NCBI RefSeq assembly: GCF_003473295.1
Contig: NZ_QRMP01000011.1
Coordinates: 31,434 to 95,433, forward strand
Direction of reading: 5' to 3'
DNA from: Parabacteroides sp. AM08-6
Lineage (GTDB): Bacteria > Bacteroidota > Bacteroidia > Bacteroidales > Tannerellaceae
Length of the DNA stretch: 64,000 nt
The notes beneath the pieces are model-generated. The model was not told the origin of the DNA and ran no database searches. It saw only the letters and a list, made by a program, of their open reading frames with translations. Every line of letters begins with the position of its first letter. Positions within the stretch are counted from its first letter, which is position 1. The position numbers and the translations under genes are program-made. Positions 1-9,762 of this stretch are shown here, piece by piece.

Positions 1-717
1 GGGGTGGAATACGGCGGCAATGTCTTCTTCTGTCACTAAAGTGAATGGAGTAGGCGTGTTTTCTACGATGTATGGATGCAGTCCGATGTCCAATACTTTC
101 CATTCTCCCACGTAGGGCGCATTTTCCGGCAACAAAAATGCCAGTTTCGGAAAGCCGAATGTCAGTGTGAGGTCGGCACGGATAATGGCATCGTTGTCAT
201 TGCTTCGATTGTCTTCACCAAACAAGCCGGAAGGAATATCGATAGCCACTACATCTGCTTCCGATTGATTGATATAATTGACCATGGCGGCAAAACCGCC
301 GGTGAGCGGACGGTTCAGGCCGGAACCGAACAAGCCGTCTATTACGATATCGCGTTCACCGAGTACGGGCGGAACGAAGTCGGCTATCACTTCCGTAAAT
401 TCCACATTCTCCATGTCAAGCAGGCGTTGCTTGTTTAGCTCGCAATCGTATGAGAGATGCTCGGTCGGATTAAACAGATAAGTTTCTATCCGGTAACCTT
501 CGTCTTTCAGCAGGCGGGCAATAGCCAGAGCGTCGGCTCCGTTATTCCCTTGTCCGGCAAAGATGATGATACGGGTTTGCTTGGAATAGCGTCGGCAAAA
601 TTCGTGCATGAATACCGTCGCGGCACGTTCTACTAAATCGATGGAACTGATGGGTTCATTCAAAATGGTGTATTGGTCGAGTTCCTTGACTTTGTCTGTT
701 GCGAATATCTTAATCAT
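1..717 (-). CDS. nnr: NAD(P)H-hydrate epimerase domain of Nnr repair enzyme (5' part of gene)
   Basis: Read on the minus strand from an ATG at 717, the frame stays open to the window edge and gives about 239 residues starting MIKIFATDKVKELDQYTI. It matches the YjeF_N fold: a glycine-rich stretch AGQGNNGADALAIARLL, then FGSGLNRPLTGG and the acidic DIPSGLFGEDN segment. The domain epimerises damaged (S/R) NAD(P)H hydrates. In Bacteroidales it is usually fused to a C-terminal ADP-dependent dehydratase domain, which would lie beyond base 1. The usual GNNGGDG motif reads GNNGADA here, a modest variation. It is divergent from hpt downstream. Confidence 0.85.
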   Translation of the reverse strand, partial: MIKIFATDKVKELDQYTILNEPISSIDLVERAATVFMHEFCRRYSKQTRIIIFAGQGNNGADALAIARLLKDEGYRIETYLFNPTEHLSYDCELNKQRLLDMENVEFTEVIADFVPPVLGERDIVIDGLFGSGLNRPLTGGFAAMVNYINQSEADVVAIDIPSGLFGEDNRSNDNDAIIRADLTLTFGFPKLAFLLPENAPYVGEWKVLDIGLHPYIVENTPTPFTLVTEEDIAAVFHP

Positions 718-841
718 AACTGTTTCCCTTTTTTGTGCATACAAATGTATAACAAACTTTGCTATCTTGCTACACTTTCTTTTATGTGCTTTTTCTTGCG
801 CGTTTGTAAATAGATGAAATGTTCCTGATAAAACATATTTA

Positions 842-872
842 TTTGTGCTTCGCTGAAAAAGTTGTACCTTTG
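842..872 (+). promoter_or_regulatory. Bacteroidota-type promoter of hpt
   Basis: TTTG at 842-845, a 19-base spacer and TACCTTTG at 865-872 match the consensus of the primary Bacteroidota sigma factor (TTTG, 19-21 bases, TAnnTTTG). Transcription would start near 876, about 20 bases before the ATG at 897. This placement excludes the longer reading frame that opens at 819. Confidence 0.75.
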
Positions 873-896
873 TTCCCTCGAAAATCAGACGGCTTT

Positions 897-1436
897 ATGG
901 ATAAAATCCGATTAAATGATAAAGAATTTGAACTTTTTATCCCGGAAGAGGAAATAAAAAAGGCTATTGCGAAAATGGCTGAACAAATCAGGGAAGATGT
1001 AAAAGGTACAAACCCGTTGTTCGTGGGTATCCTGAACGGTGCTTTTATGTTTACCGCAGAATTGATGCGGCAATTGGATGAACCGTATGAAATTACTTTT
1101 GCCCGTTATTCTTCTTATAAAGGGACCAGTACGACAGGGGTTGTACGCGAGATTATGCCTGTGCAGGCCGATGTAAAAGGAAGAACGCTGATTTTGATAG
1201 AAGACATTATCGATACCGGGTTTACCATGCAATACGTTATGGATAAACTCCGTAAGGATGGTGCTGCCGATGTCAGACTGGCAACCATGTTGTTCAAACC
1301 GGATTCTTTGAAATGTGATTTGAAACCGGATTATGTAGGTATCCGGATACCGAGCGACTTTATTGTCGGTTACGGATTGGATTATGATGAAAAAGGACGT
1401 GCCTATCGGAATATTTATAAAATAATCGGAGGCTGA
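897..1436 (+). CDS. hpt: hypoxanthine phosphoribosyltransferase
   Basis: This 179-residue purine salvage enzyme joins hypoxanthine (or guanine) to PRPP. The PRPP-binding loop LILIEDIIDTGFTM lies near residues 97-110, and the C-terminal FIVGYGLDYDEKGRAYRN stretch is typical of bacterial Hpt. The start at 897 is preferred over 819 because a promoter -7 box covers 865-872 and homologues begin close to MDKIRLNDKEF. It heads a run of same-strand genes (adk, obgE, pgeF), a common Bacteroidales arrangement. Confidence 0.93.
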   Translation: MDKIRLNDKEFELFIPEEEIKKAIAKMAEQIREDVKGTNPLFVGILNGAFMFTAELMRQLDEPYEITFARYSSYKGTSTTGVVREIMPVQADVKGRTLILIEDIIDTGFTMQYVMDKLRKDGAADVRLATMLFKPDSLKCDLKPDYVGIRIPSDFIVGYGLDYDEKGRAYRNIYKIIGG

Positions 1437-1542
1437 TAGTCATAAAGAGAGTTTTAATAAATAATGTATAATACAGATGGTCGTTAGTTGAAAACAGATG
1501 TTTTTTAATTCCCGATTATCCATTAAAAAAGCAAACTTTTTT

Positions 1543-2115
1543 ATGTTGAACGTTGTTATTTTTGGTGCTCCCGGATCAGGAAAGGGTACACAGAGCGAAT
1601 TGATTATTAAGGAATATGGTTTGGACCATATTTCGACAGGTGATGTTTTGCGTGCAGAAATGAAAGCTGAGACAGAACTTGGTAAGATTGCTAAGGATTA
1701 CATTGAAAAAGGCCAGTTGGTTCCGGACGAGTTGATTGTTGACATGCTTGCAAAAGTATTGGATGGCAAGAAAGATTCGAAAGGTGTTATCTTTGACGGT
1801 TTTCCTCGTACAATTCCGCAGGCCAAAGCGCTGAAAGAAATGTTGAACAAACGGGGTACGGATGTATCTGTTATGCTGAACCTGCAGGTTGAAGAGGAAG
1901 AATTGATTAAGCGTTTGTTGGAACGTGGAAAAGTTTCGGGTCGTTCGGACGATAATCTGGAGACAATCAAATCGAGATTGGATGTTTATCATACGCAGAC
2001 TGCTCCTTTGGCAGACTATTATATCGGTGAAGGTAAACATGTGGGTATCGAAGGCATGGGAACAATCGAAGAAATCTTCGGCCGTATTAAAGATGCTGTA
2101 AATAGCATAAAATAA
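1543..2115 (+). CDS. adk: adenylate kinase
   Basis: This 190-residue enzyme interconverts ATP plus AMP with two ADP. The P-loop GAPGSGKGTQ sits at residues 8-17, an NMP-binding segment near FDGFPRT follows, and the LID is short with no zinc cysteines. The upstream ATG at 1498 would add 15 residues (MFFNSRLSIKKANFF) that do not belong to the fold; homologues begin MLN(I/V)VIFGAPG, so the start is placed at 1543. It lies about 100 bases after hpt and before obgE. Confidence 0.95.
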   Translation: MLNVVIFGAPGSGKGTQSELIIKEYGLDHISTGDVLRAEMKAETELGKIAKDYIEKGQLVPDELIVDMLAKVLDGKKDSKGVIFDGFPRTIPQAKALKEMLNKRGTDVSVMLNLQVEEEELIKRLLERGKVSGRSDDNLETIKSRLDVYHTQTAPLADYYIGEGKHVGIEGMGTIEEIFGRIKDAVNSIK

Positions 2116-2189
2116 ATAAGCATATTCGAATCATGAATGATACATGACTGTATTATTCATGTTCATTTTTCAACTTATAATTCAAGAAA

Positions 2190-3347
2190 ATGGCTGAATC
2201 AAACTTTGTAGATTATGTAAAGATCTATTGCCGCTCGGGGAAGGGCGGGAGAGGGTCTTCTCACTTTCGCCGCGAGAAATATATTCCGAAAGGAGGTCCC
2301 GACGGAGGCGATGGAGGACGAGGAGGCCATGTGTATCTTCGGGGTAACCGGAATTATTGGACTCTTCTGCATCTGAAATACGAACGGCATATCATGGCTA
2401 CGAACGGCGAAAGCGGAGGAGCTAAGCGCAGTTTCGGGAAAGATGGTGAAGACCGGATTATAGAAGTGCCCTGCGGAACGGTTGTATATGATGCCGATAC
2501 CGGTGAATTTATTTGTGATGTAACGGAAGACGGACAGCAGGTGATGCTGCTGAAAGGAGGCCGTGGCGGTTTGGGTAACTGGAATTTTAAAACAGCTACC
2601 AATCAGGCTCCGCGTTATGCACAACCGGGTGAACCGGCTCAGGAAAGAATGGTCATTCTGCAATTGAAATTGTTGGCTGATGTCGGTCTGGTAGGTTTCC
2701 CGAATGCCGGTAAATCAACTTTATTGTCGGTTGTTTCGGCTGCCAAACCTAAAATTGCCAATTATCCGTTTACGACGCTTGAACCCAATTTGGGCATTGT
2801 AAGTTATCGCGACAATCGTTCGTTTGTGATGGCCGATATTCCCGGAATTATTGAAGGGGCCAGTGAAGGAAAAGGACTGGGGTTGCGTTTTCTCCGTCAT
2901 ATAGAACGAAATTCGCTGCTTCTGTTTATGGTACCGGCTGATGCGGATGATATAAAGAAGGAATATGAAATCCTACTTGGCGAATTGGTTAAATATAATC
3001 CGGAATTGCAGGATAAACATCGCGTGTTGGCTATTACCAAAAGCGATATGCTGGACGAAGAGCTGATTCAGGCTTTGTCGGAAGAGCTGCCGGAAGGTAT
3101 TCCGTCAGTCTTCATCTCCTCGATAACCGGAATGGGGATTATGGAGCTAAAGGATTTGTTGTGGAAAGAATTGAATAAGGAAAATTTCCATGAGGTAGAG
3201 CGTATTGTCCATAAAAATATAGACATCAATGCCCTTCAGCTGGATGATGACGAAGATTTTGTTATCCCCGTGGAGGAAGACGATCCGGATGATGAGGAGG
3301 ATTATGAGGAATATGATTGGGATGATGATGAAGATATTTCCAAATGA
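2190..3347 (+). CDS. obgE: Obg family GTPase
   Basis: This 385-residue GTPase acts in late 50S ribosome assembly and stress responses. The glycine-rich Obg fold ([26 protein letters not shown]) covers about residues 1-158. The G domain follows with P-loop GFPNAGKST near 167, DIPG as the switch region and TKSD as the base-specificity motif. The last 35 residues are almost all Asp and Glu, ending [11 protein letters not shown], in place of a folded OCT domain. Its 3' end overlaps pgeF by about 20 bases in another frame, suggesting translational coupling. Confidence 0.95.
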   Translation: MAESNFVDYVKIYCRSGKGGRGSSHFRREKYIPKGGPDGGDGGRGGHVYLRGNRNYWTLLHLKYERHIMATNGESGGAKRSFGKDGEDRIIEVPCGTVVYDADTGEFICDVTEDGQQVMLLKGGRGGLGNWNFKTATNQAPRYAQPGEPAQERMVILQLKLLADVGLVGFPNAGKSTLLSVVSAAKPKIANYPFTTLEPNLGIVSYRDNRSFVMADIPGIIEGASEGKGLGLRFLRHIERNSLLLFMVPADADDIKKEYEILLGELVKYNPELQDKHRVLAITKSDMLDEELIQALSEELPEGIPSVFISSITGMGIMELKDLLWKELNKENFHEVERIVHKNIDINALQLDDDEDFVIPVEEDDPDDEEDYEEYDWDDDEDISK

Positions 3348-4146
3348 TACAGTAAAGATGTTGCAATTTCCCGGGTTAGGAGGGGATTGCAACATCTCTC
3401 ATTTTATAACGACCCGCTATGGAGGAGTCAGTACCGGGAATTATGCCTCTTTCAATCCCGGAGCATATAGCGGAGATGATTCGATTTGTATTCGAACGAA
3501 CCGGGAAATCTTATCGGATGCAATCGGTATTTCTTCGGAAAAGATTTTTACGCCCTTTCAGGTGCATGGGGCGGAAGTGCGTGCGTTGACTTCTTCCTTT
3601 CTGTCGCTTACGACGGCGGAACAGGAAAAGTACATCTATGGTGCGGATGCTTTGGTGACGGATATTCCGGGTGTGTGTATAGCGGTTGCCACGGCCGACT
3701 GTGTTCCGGTGTTACTGTATGCTCCCGACAAAAAGGTTGTAGCAGTTGTACATGCCGGGTGGCGGGGAACCGTACAATATATCGTAGAGAAAACGGTTCG
3801 TTTTATAGTAGGCCGTTATAAGGCGAATCCCGCTCTAATACAGGCCGGTATAGGGCCATCTATCTGTAAAGACGCGTTTGAAGTCGGAGAAGAAGTCGTG
3901 GAGGCTTTTCGGAATGCCGGAATGGATTTGTCGCTTATTATGGAACGTGATGAAACGACCGGGAAAGCTCATATTGACCTTTGGGAGGCGAATAGAAATC
4001 AATTGTTGGTTGCCGGAGTTTTATCTGGAAATGTAGAAATGGCTGGTATTTGTACTTATAGCCAGTGTGATGATTTCTTTTCAGCTCGTCGTCTTGGAAT
4101 AAATAGCGGACGTATTTTGTCCGGCATTGTAATACTTGAAAATTGA
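3328..4146 (+). CDS. pgeF: peptidoglycan editing factor / laccase-domain protein
   Basis: YfiH/PgeF family protein of about 272 residues. [11 protein letters not shown] and VVHAGWRGT carry the conserved metal-site Cys and His residues, and an [14 protein letters not shown]-terminus and a CTYS segment near the C-terminus are present. Family members have been described as purine nucleoside phosphorylases/adenosine deaminases and, in E. coli, as editing misloaded peptidoglycan precursors. Three tandem ATGs (3322, 3325, 3328) lie inside the obgE tail and another is at 3358; 3328 fits the usual family N-terminus. The 3229 opening runs inside obgE and is rejected. Confidence 0.88.
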   Translation: MKIFPNDTVKMLQFPGLGGDCNISHFITTRYGGVSTGNYASFNPGAYSGDDSICIRTNREILSDAIGISSEKIFTPFQVHGAEVRALTSSFLSLTTAEQEKYIYGADALVTDIPGVCIAVATADCVPVLLYAPDKKVVAVVHAGWRGTVQYIVEKTVRFIVGRYKANPALIQAGIGPSICKDAFEVGEEVVEAFRNAGMDLSLIMERDETTGKAHIDLWEANRNQLLVAGVLSGNVEMAGICTYSQCDDFFSARRLGINSGRILSGIVILEN

Positions 4147-4152
4147 GAATTT

Positions 4153-4845
4153 ATGATTCATGTTTCACTTTCTGAAGAAATAACAAATCTCTGTCCGGAT
4201 TTGCATGTGTTGGCAATAGCCTGTGAGGTGAAGAATTCGGAATCGGATGAACAATTATGGAGAGAGATTGCGTCTGAAGAAGAAGCTGTCCGTTCTTCTA
4301 TGAAGTTGGAAGAGATAAATAAATGGCCACCTATTCAGGCAACCCGTCAGGCTTATAAACGTTGTGGGAAGGATCCGAATCGCTACCGCCCTTCCGCCGA
4401 GGCACTTCGAAGGCGTATCCTTCGGGAATTACCTTTATATAAGGTCGATACTTTAGTGGATTTGATAAATCTGTTATCTATTCGCAGCGGATATTCGATA
4501 GGGGGATTTGATGCGGATAAAATTGAAGGTAATGAATTAGTCTTGGGAGTTGGCCGGGAAGGTGAGTTGTACCATGGAATTGGCCGGGGGGAATTGAATA
4601 TAGCAGGGCTTCCGGTGTATCGGGATGCCGTTGGGGGAATTGGAACACCTACTAGTGACGAAGAGCGAACCAAACTGGACTTGAATACTTCTCGCCTGTT
4701 AATGATTATAAATGGTTACTCCGGGAAAGGGGGATTAGAAGTTGCCGGAGCTTTTGGTGTAGCACTTTTAAAGAGGTATGGTTCAGCTACAAATTTGGAG
4801 GCTGAACTTATTTCAGCAACAAATAGAACTGATTTATTGTTGTAA
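4153..4845 (+). CDS. B3/B4 tRNA-binding domain protein
   Basis: This 230-residue protein has the B3/B4 fold found in the beta subunit of phenylalanyl-tRNA synthetase. Features include YKRCGKDPNRYRPSAEALRRR near residues 75-95, SGYSIGGFDADKI, and a GGIGTPTSDEERTKL stretch near 160. Stand-alone forms are usually suspected of tRNA editing or binding, but no activity can be assigned from sequence. It starts 7 bases after pgeF, so it is probably cotranscribed. Confidence 0.78.
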   Translation: MIHVSLSEEITNLCPDLHVLAIACEVKNSESDEQLWREIASEEEAVRSSMKLEEINKWPPIQATRQAYKRCGKDPNRYRPSAEALRRRILRELPLYKVDTLVDLINLLSIRSGYSIGGFDADKIEGNELVLGVGREGELYHGIGRGELNIAGLPVYRDAVGGIGTPTSDEERTKLDLNTSRLLMIINGYSGKGGLEVAGAFGVALLKRYGSATNLEAELISATNRTDLLL

Positions 4846-4911
4846 TAATGTTAATTATTCTTTTGAAAGATAAAAAGTAACGATTTTTATGCTAAAAAAC
4901 ATCTATTCCCT

Positions 4912-4941
4912 TTTGTATTAATCTATTAATCTCTAAATTTG
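4912..4941 (+). promoter_or_regulatory. promoter of DUF2582 gene
   Basis: TTTG at 4912-4915 and TAAATTTG at 4934-4941 are separated by 18 bases, close to the Bacteroidota consensus. The expected transcription start is about 30 bases before the ATG at 4976. Confidence 0.7.
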
Positions 4942-4975
4942 CCCCTGTTAACGAATTAACAAAACAAAAAGAAAC

Positions 4976-5176
4976 ATGATCGAATTGATTGGAACAAATG
5001 CCGGCCTTGTTTGGAATACTTTGAATGAAGGCGGTAAAATGAATGTGAAAGCAGTAAAAAAGGCGACAAAAATCAAAGCAGACAAAGATATGTATGCTGC
5101 ATTTGGTTGGTTGGCTAAAGAAGGTAAGTTGGCTTTCGAAGAAGTTGAAGGTGAATTATTCGTTGCGTTAGTTTAA
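4976..5176 (+). CDS. DUF2582 winged-helix protein
   Basis: This 66-residue basic protein (MIELIGTNAGLVWNTLNEGG...) belongs to the small DUF2582 family with a winged helix-turn-helix fold. The pattern GKMNVKAVKKATKIKADKD followed by AFGWLAKEGKL reads as recognition helix and wing. It has its own promoter and its own terminator, so it is a monocistronic, probably abundant gene. Its DNA target is unknown; homologues are widespread in Bacteroidetes. Confidence 0.85.
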   Translation: MIELIGTNAGLVWNTLNEGGKMNVKAVKKATKIKADKDMYAAFGWLAKEGKLAFEEVEGELFVALV

Positions 5177-5196
5177 TATACGTAACTGAGATTGTT

Positions 5197-5235
5197 AAAG
5201 AGGGCTGTTCGGATTTTATTTGAACGGCCTTTTGT
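5197..5235 (+). terminator. rho-independent terminator after DUF2582 gene
   Basis: GGCTGTTC (5203-5210) pairs with GAACGGCC (5222-5229), allowing one G-U pair, across an 11-base loop, followed by TTTTG. Confidence 0.7.
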
Positions 5236-5272
5236 GTATCCTGACCTTTTCTGTCAAAAAAATGGATTGACT

Positions 5273-5304
5273 GTTGTTTTATTCAATTCTAAAGTATACT
5301 TTTG
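5273..5304 (+). promoter_or_regulatory. promoter of coiled-coil/zapA/rny genes
   Basis: GTTG at 5273-5276 and TACTTTTG at 5297-5304 are separated by 20 bases. The TTG that opens the longer reading frame at 5302 lies inside the -7 box, which argues for the ATG at 5323 instead. Confidence 0.6.
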
Positions 5305-5322
5305 TATAGAATTTGGCGTGAA

Positions 5323-5616
5323 ATGACCGAAGATCATAAAAGATTGTTGGCAGTATTGGATGTCAGAGTTCGTGATTTAATAGCGTTTTGTGATAAGCAG
5401 AAGGTGAAAATCAACGGACTGGAGAGTGCTTTGGCACAAAAGGAGAGTGAACTTCAGCAGGCAATACGGAAAATTGAGGAGTTGAATGCCAAATGTGATA
5501 ATATGCTGACGGCGCGTGTTATTTCTGTAAATGAAGGGGAAATGAAGAGCGCCCGGATGCGATTATCGAAGTTAGTGCGGGAAGTAGACAAGTGCATTGC
5601 ACTATTAAACGAATAG
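5323..5616 (+). CDS. small coiled-coil protein upstream of zapA
   Basis: This 97-residue protein (MTEDHKRLLAVLDVRVRDL) is rich in heptads, especially residues 15-60 (KQKVKINGLESALAQKESEL). It has no signal peptide or membrane segment. It ends just before zapA. Its position and small coiled-coil form resemble the helpers of ZapA in division-site assembly, such as ZapB, but that role is inference. The N-terminal extension MYRIWRE from a TTG at 5302 is rejected because the promoter covers it. Confidence 0.75.
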   Translation: MTEDHKRLLAVLDVRVRDLIAFCDKQKVKINGLESALAQKESELQQAIRKIEELNAKCDNMLTARVISVNEGEMKSARMRLSKLVREVDKCIALLNE

Positions 5617-5621
5617 AGGCG

Positions 5622-5918
5622 ATGGACGATAAGTTTCTTATACATGTAGAAATAGCCGATAAGAGTTATGGGTTATGGATAGACCGGAAAGATGAACAGC
5701 TTGCGCGGGATGCCGCCAAACAAATCCGGACGAAAATAAACCAGTATCGGTTGAATTTTGCACAATCCGAAGTGGATGTAAAAGATTTGTTAGCCATGGT
5801 TGCTTTTCAGTTGTCCATGCATAATTTGCAACTGGAAGAAAAGAATGACACAAGTCCCTTTACTGAAAAGATACAAGAGCTGACAGTACAGCTGGAAAGC
5901 TATTTGAAGGATAAGTAG
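5622..5918 (+). CDS. zapA: cell division protein ZapA
   Basis: This 98-residue ZapA family protein binds and bundles FtsZ at the division ring. The N-terminal beta-rich head (FLIHVEIADKSYGLWI) is followed by a long helix with ARDAAKQIRTKINQYR and VKDLLAMVAFQLSM, as in the ZapA dimer. ATG 5622 is chosen over 5592 because the extra residues (MHCTIKRIEA) overlap the previous gene and are not part of the fold. It is cotranscribed with the coiled-coil gene and probably rny. Confidence 0.87.
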   Translation: MDDKFLIHVEIADKSYGLWIDRKDEQLARDAAKQIRTKINQYRLNFAQSEVDVKDLLAMVAFQLSMHNLQLEEKNDTSPFTEKIQELTVQLESYLKDK

Positions 5919-5944
5919 TTAATAGGATTGTAAGAATGTTTTCC

Positions 5945-5990
5945 GCACTGCTTTGCGTGGTTTTTCCATGTAAGGGTGGTGCTTTTTTTG
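5945..5990 (+). terminator. possible terminator or attenuator between zapA and rny
   Basis: GCAC (5945-5948) can pair with GTGC, and an interrupted stem extends to a central GTGG/CCAT pairing. Seven T residues follow. The stem is imperfect, so read-through into rny is likely. A 6S RNA was considered here because ssrS follows zapA in gammaproteobacteria, but the gap is only about 107 bases. Confidence 0.4.
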
Positions 5991-6025
5991 TATATATAAT
6001 ATAATGAATTTAAACTATAAGTAAA

Positions 6026-7564
6026 ATGGGAATGTATATAATCATATCAATAGCGACTTCCTTCATCATTGGTGGTTTGCTTACATGGTTTGTCCTGCGA
6101 TTCCTTTTGAAGTCGAGGTATGACTCTGTTCTGCGTGAGGCTGAAAAAGAATCTGAAGTTATGAAGCAGAAGAAATTGCTGGAAGTTAAAGAGAAATTTC
6201 TTCATTTGAAAGCGGACTTGGAAAAACAAGTTTCAGCCCGTAATTCGAAAATCCAGTCTGTGGAGGCTAAACTGAAACAACGTGAACTCACACTGAATCA
6301 GCGCCAGGAAGACCTGCAACGGAAGAATTGTGAAGTGGATGCAGTTAAGGAAAACTTGGCTACCCAGCTTGAACTTGTCGATAAAAAGAAACAGGATTTG
6401 GAAAAACTTCATCAGAGAGAAGTCGAACATTTGGAAACTTTATCCGGTTTGTCGGCTGAAGAAGCAAAAGAGCGTTTAATCGAATCGTTGAAAGACGAAG
6501 CGAAATCGGAGGCAACTTCTTATATAAATGAAATCATGGAAGAGGCGAAGATGACGGCTAACAAAGAAGCAAAGAAAATCGTTATCCAATCTATCCAGCG
6601 TGTTGCTACCGAAACAGCTATTGAGAATTCAATTACAGTTTTCCATATCGAGTCAGACGAAATTAAAGGACGTATTATCGGACGTGAAGGTCGTAATATT
6701 CGCGCATTGGAAGCAGCTACCGGCATTGAAATTGTTGTAGACGATACGCCTGAAGCCATCGTACTTTCCGGTTTTGACCCTGTCCGTCGCGAGATAGCTC
6801 GTTTGGCTCTGCATCAGTTGGTACAGGACGGACGTATTCATCCGGCCCGTATTGAGGAAGTAGTGACGAAAGTAAGAAAACAAGTGGAAGACGAAGTCGT
6901 AGAGACGGGTAAGCGCACTGTGATAGATTTGGGTGTACATGGTCTGCATCCGGAACTTATTCGTATGATTGGTAAGATGAAATATCGTTCATCTTATGGT
7001 CAGAACCTGTTGCAGCATGCTCGTGAAACGGCAAATCTGTGTGCCGTTATGGCTTCTGAGCTGGGATTGAATCCGAAAAAAGCGAAACGTGCCGGTTTAC
7101 TGCACGATATAGGCAAAGTGCCTGATGATGAACCGGAATTGCCGCACGCTATTTTGGGTATGAAGCTTTGTGAGAAATATAAGGAGAAACCGGATATTTG
7201 TAATGCAGTGGGAGCTCACCATGATGAAGTGGAGATGCAGACTTTGCTGGCTCCGATTGTGCAGGTGTGTGATGCTATTTCCGGTGCTCGTCCGGGTGCC
7301 CGTCGTGAAATTGTAGAGGCTTATATCAAACGTCTGAATGATCTTGAACAATTGGCTCTTTCTTATCCGGGGGTAGTGAAGACTTATGCTATTCAGGCCG
7401 GTCGTGAGCTGCGTGTAATTGTGGGAGCTGATAAGATTGATGATAAAGATACAGAAAACTTGTCGAATGAAATTGCAAAGAAAATACAAGATGAAATGAC
7501 CTATCCAGGTCAGGTGAAGATTACAGTTATTCGTGAAACGCGTGCTGTAAGCTACGCAAAATAG
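6026..7564 (+). CDS. rny: ribonuclease Y
   Basis: This 512-residue membrane-anchored endoribonuclease starts mRNA decay. Residues 4-26 form one transmembrane segment ([20 protein letters not shown]), then a long charged coiled coil reaches about residue 190. A KH RNA-binding domain follows with [17 protein letters not shown] near 210-226, then an HD hydrolase domain with [10 protein letters not shown] near 357-366 and a second histidine pair in GAHHDEVE. Length and order are standard. A strong terminator follows. Confidence 0.95.
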   Translation: MGMYIIISIATSFIIGGLLTWFVLRFLLKSRYDSVLREAEKESEVMKQKKLLEVKEKFLHLKADLEKQVSARNSKIQSVEAKLKQRELTLNQRQEDLQRKNCEVDAVKENLATQLELVDKKKQDLEKLHQREVEHLETLSGLSAEEAKERLIESLKDEAKSEATSYINEIMEEAKMTANKEAKKIVIQSIQRVATETAIENSITVFHIESDEIKGRIIGREGRNIRALEAATGIEIVVDDTPEAIVLSGFDPVRREIARLALHQLVQDGRIHPARIEEVVTKVRKQVEDEVVETGKRTVIDLGVHGLHPELIRMIGKMKYRSSYGQNLLQHARETANLCAVMASELGLNPKKAKRAGLLHDIGKVPDDEPELPHAILGMKLCEKYKEKPDICNAVGAHHDEVEMQTLLAPIVQVCDAISGARPGARREIVEAYIKRLNDLEQLALSYPGVVKTYAIQAGRELRVIVGADKIDDKDTENLSNEIAKKIQDEMTYPGQVKITVIRETRAVSYAK

Positions 7565-7580
7565 GTTTTTTATGGTTTTA

Positions 7581-7618
7581 AAGCGGGTATGTCGTGAGGA
7601 CATACCCGCTTTTTTTTA
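7581..7618 (+). terminator. rho-independent terminator of rny
   Basis: A perfect 12-bp stem, AGCGGGTATGTC with GACATACCCGCT, closes a short loop and is followed by eight T residues. Confidence 0.92.
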
Positions 7619-7670
7619 TTTGTCAGTTTTTCAACTTTTGTAAGATTAGTTTTTGTCCTAGTGAAAAGAT

Positions 7671-9701
7671 TTACCAGACCAAAGGAAATTCTGAAATTCT
7701 CAGTGTTGTACAACCATAGGGAATGAGTGTTATCTCCTCTACCGATTGATTGCTATTGTTGACAGAGAATGGTAATGGACCGGCCATTTCATTGTATGAC
7801 TGCCAGGAAGGAATTTCTTTCGCTTTAGCCTTGATTTGGATTGGAGCATTTTCTACATTCCAGAAATAAGTACCTGCTTGTTTATCCTTATCGATAGTTA
7901 CCTGGAAGTTTTCCTGCATTTTTCCGAGAGTGGAAGCTAATATTCCATAATTCCATTTTGTAGGGGAAGTCACTTCATAATAGTCTTTTCCAAATTGGGT
8001 GATTTCATTGCCTTTGAACTCTTTCTTTACCCAATTCTCTTCCATCTTTAGTCCATATACCAACGGACCTCGCTCTATGGCTATGGAGTTTTCATACCAC
8101 CTGCTTGTACTAACTTCCATCGGCAAATGTAATACAATTTGGTCTCCGCTTTTCCATGTACGGCGAATAACGGCAACACTATTCCCTTTTGCTGTTGTTT
8201 CTGCTATGCCATTGATGGTTACAGTAGCTTCCTTGCACCATCCCGGTATGCGTAAATGGAGCGGGAATGTTACTTCTTTCACTTTTTTGTCAAGTAATTG
8301 AATAGCCAACTGGATTTTGTCATCCATCGGATAATATGTATCTTCTGTAATTTTAATCTTATTTCCATTTCCAACCAAAGCTGTTACTTCTGACGGGGAA
8401 TAAACTAAAGCAGCAATACCATTATCCGGTGTAGCATACCAAAGACTTTGTACAAACTTAGGCCAGCCTTGGTGCATATTGGAAAAGCAGCAAGGGTATC
8501 CTGTCCTTGTTCCATATATAATATCTGTTTCCGCATGGCTATTATTTTCATAGAAATTATGAGCATGACGAGTTATCATAACCTGATTAGCCTGCTGAAA
8601 GTATTGTTTATCCATAAAATCATCGGTAATCTGGGTCGGGAGAGCATTGAATGCAATACGTTCCAAATGGTCTGTAAAAGCTAAATCCCCTGTTATCTCC
8701 ATCATTTTTTCCAACGAATACATCAATTCGACGGCGGAACATAATTCGGAACCCTGAGTCGGGTTATTTCCATGCAGCCCTTCATCTCCACCATACATAC
8801 CTTGAGGTTGTCCGTTATATTGCCGGATGTCTGCGAAGCCTTTCTTTACGGCATCGATATATTTTCTTTCCGGATTTTGTTGATAGTAAATAATAGGTTC
8901 TTTTATCCCTTGTGCCAAATTTACACAATGGATGGTATTAAAGCGAGTTAAATCGTTGCGATTGAGGAACATGTCAACAAAATCATAACTTTGTTCGTGC
9001 AATAAATTACCTAAATCAAGCAGGAAATTATCACCGGTTATATTGTACAACCAGTAAACTGCCTGAAGATTATCGCATGCACGATATTCAGCCCAGAAAG
9101 TCCAGCGACCGAGCGGGGTGGAAGGAAGTGTTTCCAATTGGTATTGAAAATAGCGGGTCATGAAATCAATCACTCGTTTGTCGCCTGTAGCCGAATAATA
9201 TTGTTGCATGATTTTCAACATTACCATCCGGGGCCACCAATCGGCAGAGTTATCCCGCTGAATGCCAGGTTCGGGACCATAATCTTTAGCAGGGCCAAAG
9301 AACCCGTCTGCACGCTGACTTTTTAATGTCCATTCTATCCAGGGTTGCACTTTCTGTTTTAATTCTTTGTCGTCGAGGATATAAGCTAGTGGCAATAAAC
9401 CATCTATCCAATACGGTCCTCTTTCCCATTGGTCGCCGTCACCACCTAACCAGCCGTTTCGGGGACCCATTACTTCCGGATATAAGATGTCCATTTGGCT
9501 GGAAGCTCCTTTTTTCTGCCGTTCAAGCATTTCAAGAAGCCATCCTTGGGGTTTGATGTTGCCTAATGGCAGCTCCATATAGGGCTTTTGAATTAAAGGA
9601 TACCTGTTATTTGAATAAAGAGGGTTGTCGGCTGTCCCTTTTTGTGGGAAGCTGAATAAAAAGCTCATAATTAGTAGAGACAAAATGACTTTACACTTCA
9701 T
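7671..9701 (-). CDS. secreted GH127-like glycosidase (beta-L-arabinofuranosidase domain)
   Basis: This 676-residue protein has a signal peptide (KVILSLLIMSFLFSF). It is a DUF1680/GH127-type (alpha/alpha)6 barrel. E319 and C321 (GSELCSAVE) and the pair C404-C405 (GYPCCFSNMHQGW) match the zinc-ligand and cysteine-nucleophile set known from the family type HypBA1 (Glu, Cys, Cys, Cys). Known activities include removal of beta-L-arabinofuranose and, in RG-II breakdown, aceric acid. The substrate cannot be fixed here. It lies 61 bases after the GH106-like gene on the same strand, so the two are probably cotranscribed. Confidence 0.85.
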   Translation of the reverse strand: MKCKVILSLLIMSFLFSFPQKGTADNPLYSNNRYPLIQKPYMELPLGNIKPQGWLLEMLERQKKGASSQMDILYPEVMGPRNGWLGGDGDQWERGPYWIDGLLPLAYILDDKELKQKVQPWIEWTLKSQRADGFFGPAKDYGPEPGIQRDNSADWWPRMVMLKIMQQYYSATGDKRVIDFMTRYFQYQLETLPSTPLGRWTFWAEYRACDNLQAVYWLYNITGDNFLLDLGNLLHEQSYDFVDMFLNRNDLTRFNTIHCVNLAQGIKEPIIYYQQNPERKYIDAVKKGFADIRQYNGQPQGMYGGDEGLHGNNPTQGSELCSAVELMYSLEKMMEITGDLAFTDHLERIAFNALPTQITDDFMDKQYFQQANQVMITRHAHNFYENNSHAETDIIYGTRTGYPCCFSNMHQGWPKFVQSLWYATPDNGIAALVYSPSEVTALVGNGNKIKITEDTYYPMDDKIQLAIQLLDKKVKEVTFPLHLRIPGWCKEATVTINGIAETTAKGNSVAVIRRTWKSGDQIVLHLPMEVSTSRWYENSIAIERGPLVYGLKMEENWVKKEFKGNEITQFGKDYYEVTSPTKWNYGILASTLGKMQENFQVTIDKDKQAGTYFWNVENAPIQIKAKAKEIPSWQSYNEMAGPLPFSVNNSNQSVEEITLIPYGCTTLRISEFPLVW

Positions 9702-9762
9702 TGTTGTAAATTTAAAATTAAAAATATTTATTGGTCTATAAGATTACAAACATTCATTCATT

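Noticed and set aside
819..896. Longer start of hpt
   Set aside because: A consensus promoter covers 842-872, inside the extension, and the added residues do not fit the family.
1498..1542. Longer start of adk
   Set aside because: Adds a non-conserved basic segment before the normal MLN(I/V)VIFGAPG start.
5919..6025. 6S RNA between zapA and rny
   Set aside because: Only about 107 bases, with no room for the long 6S hairpin with a central bubble.
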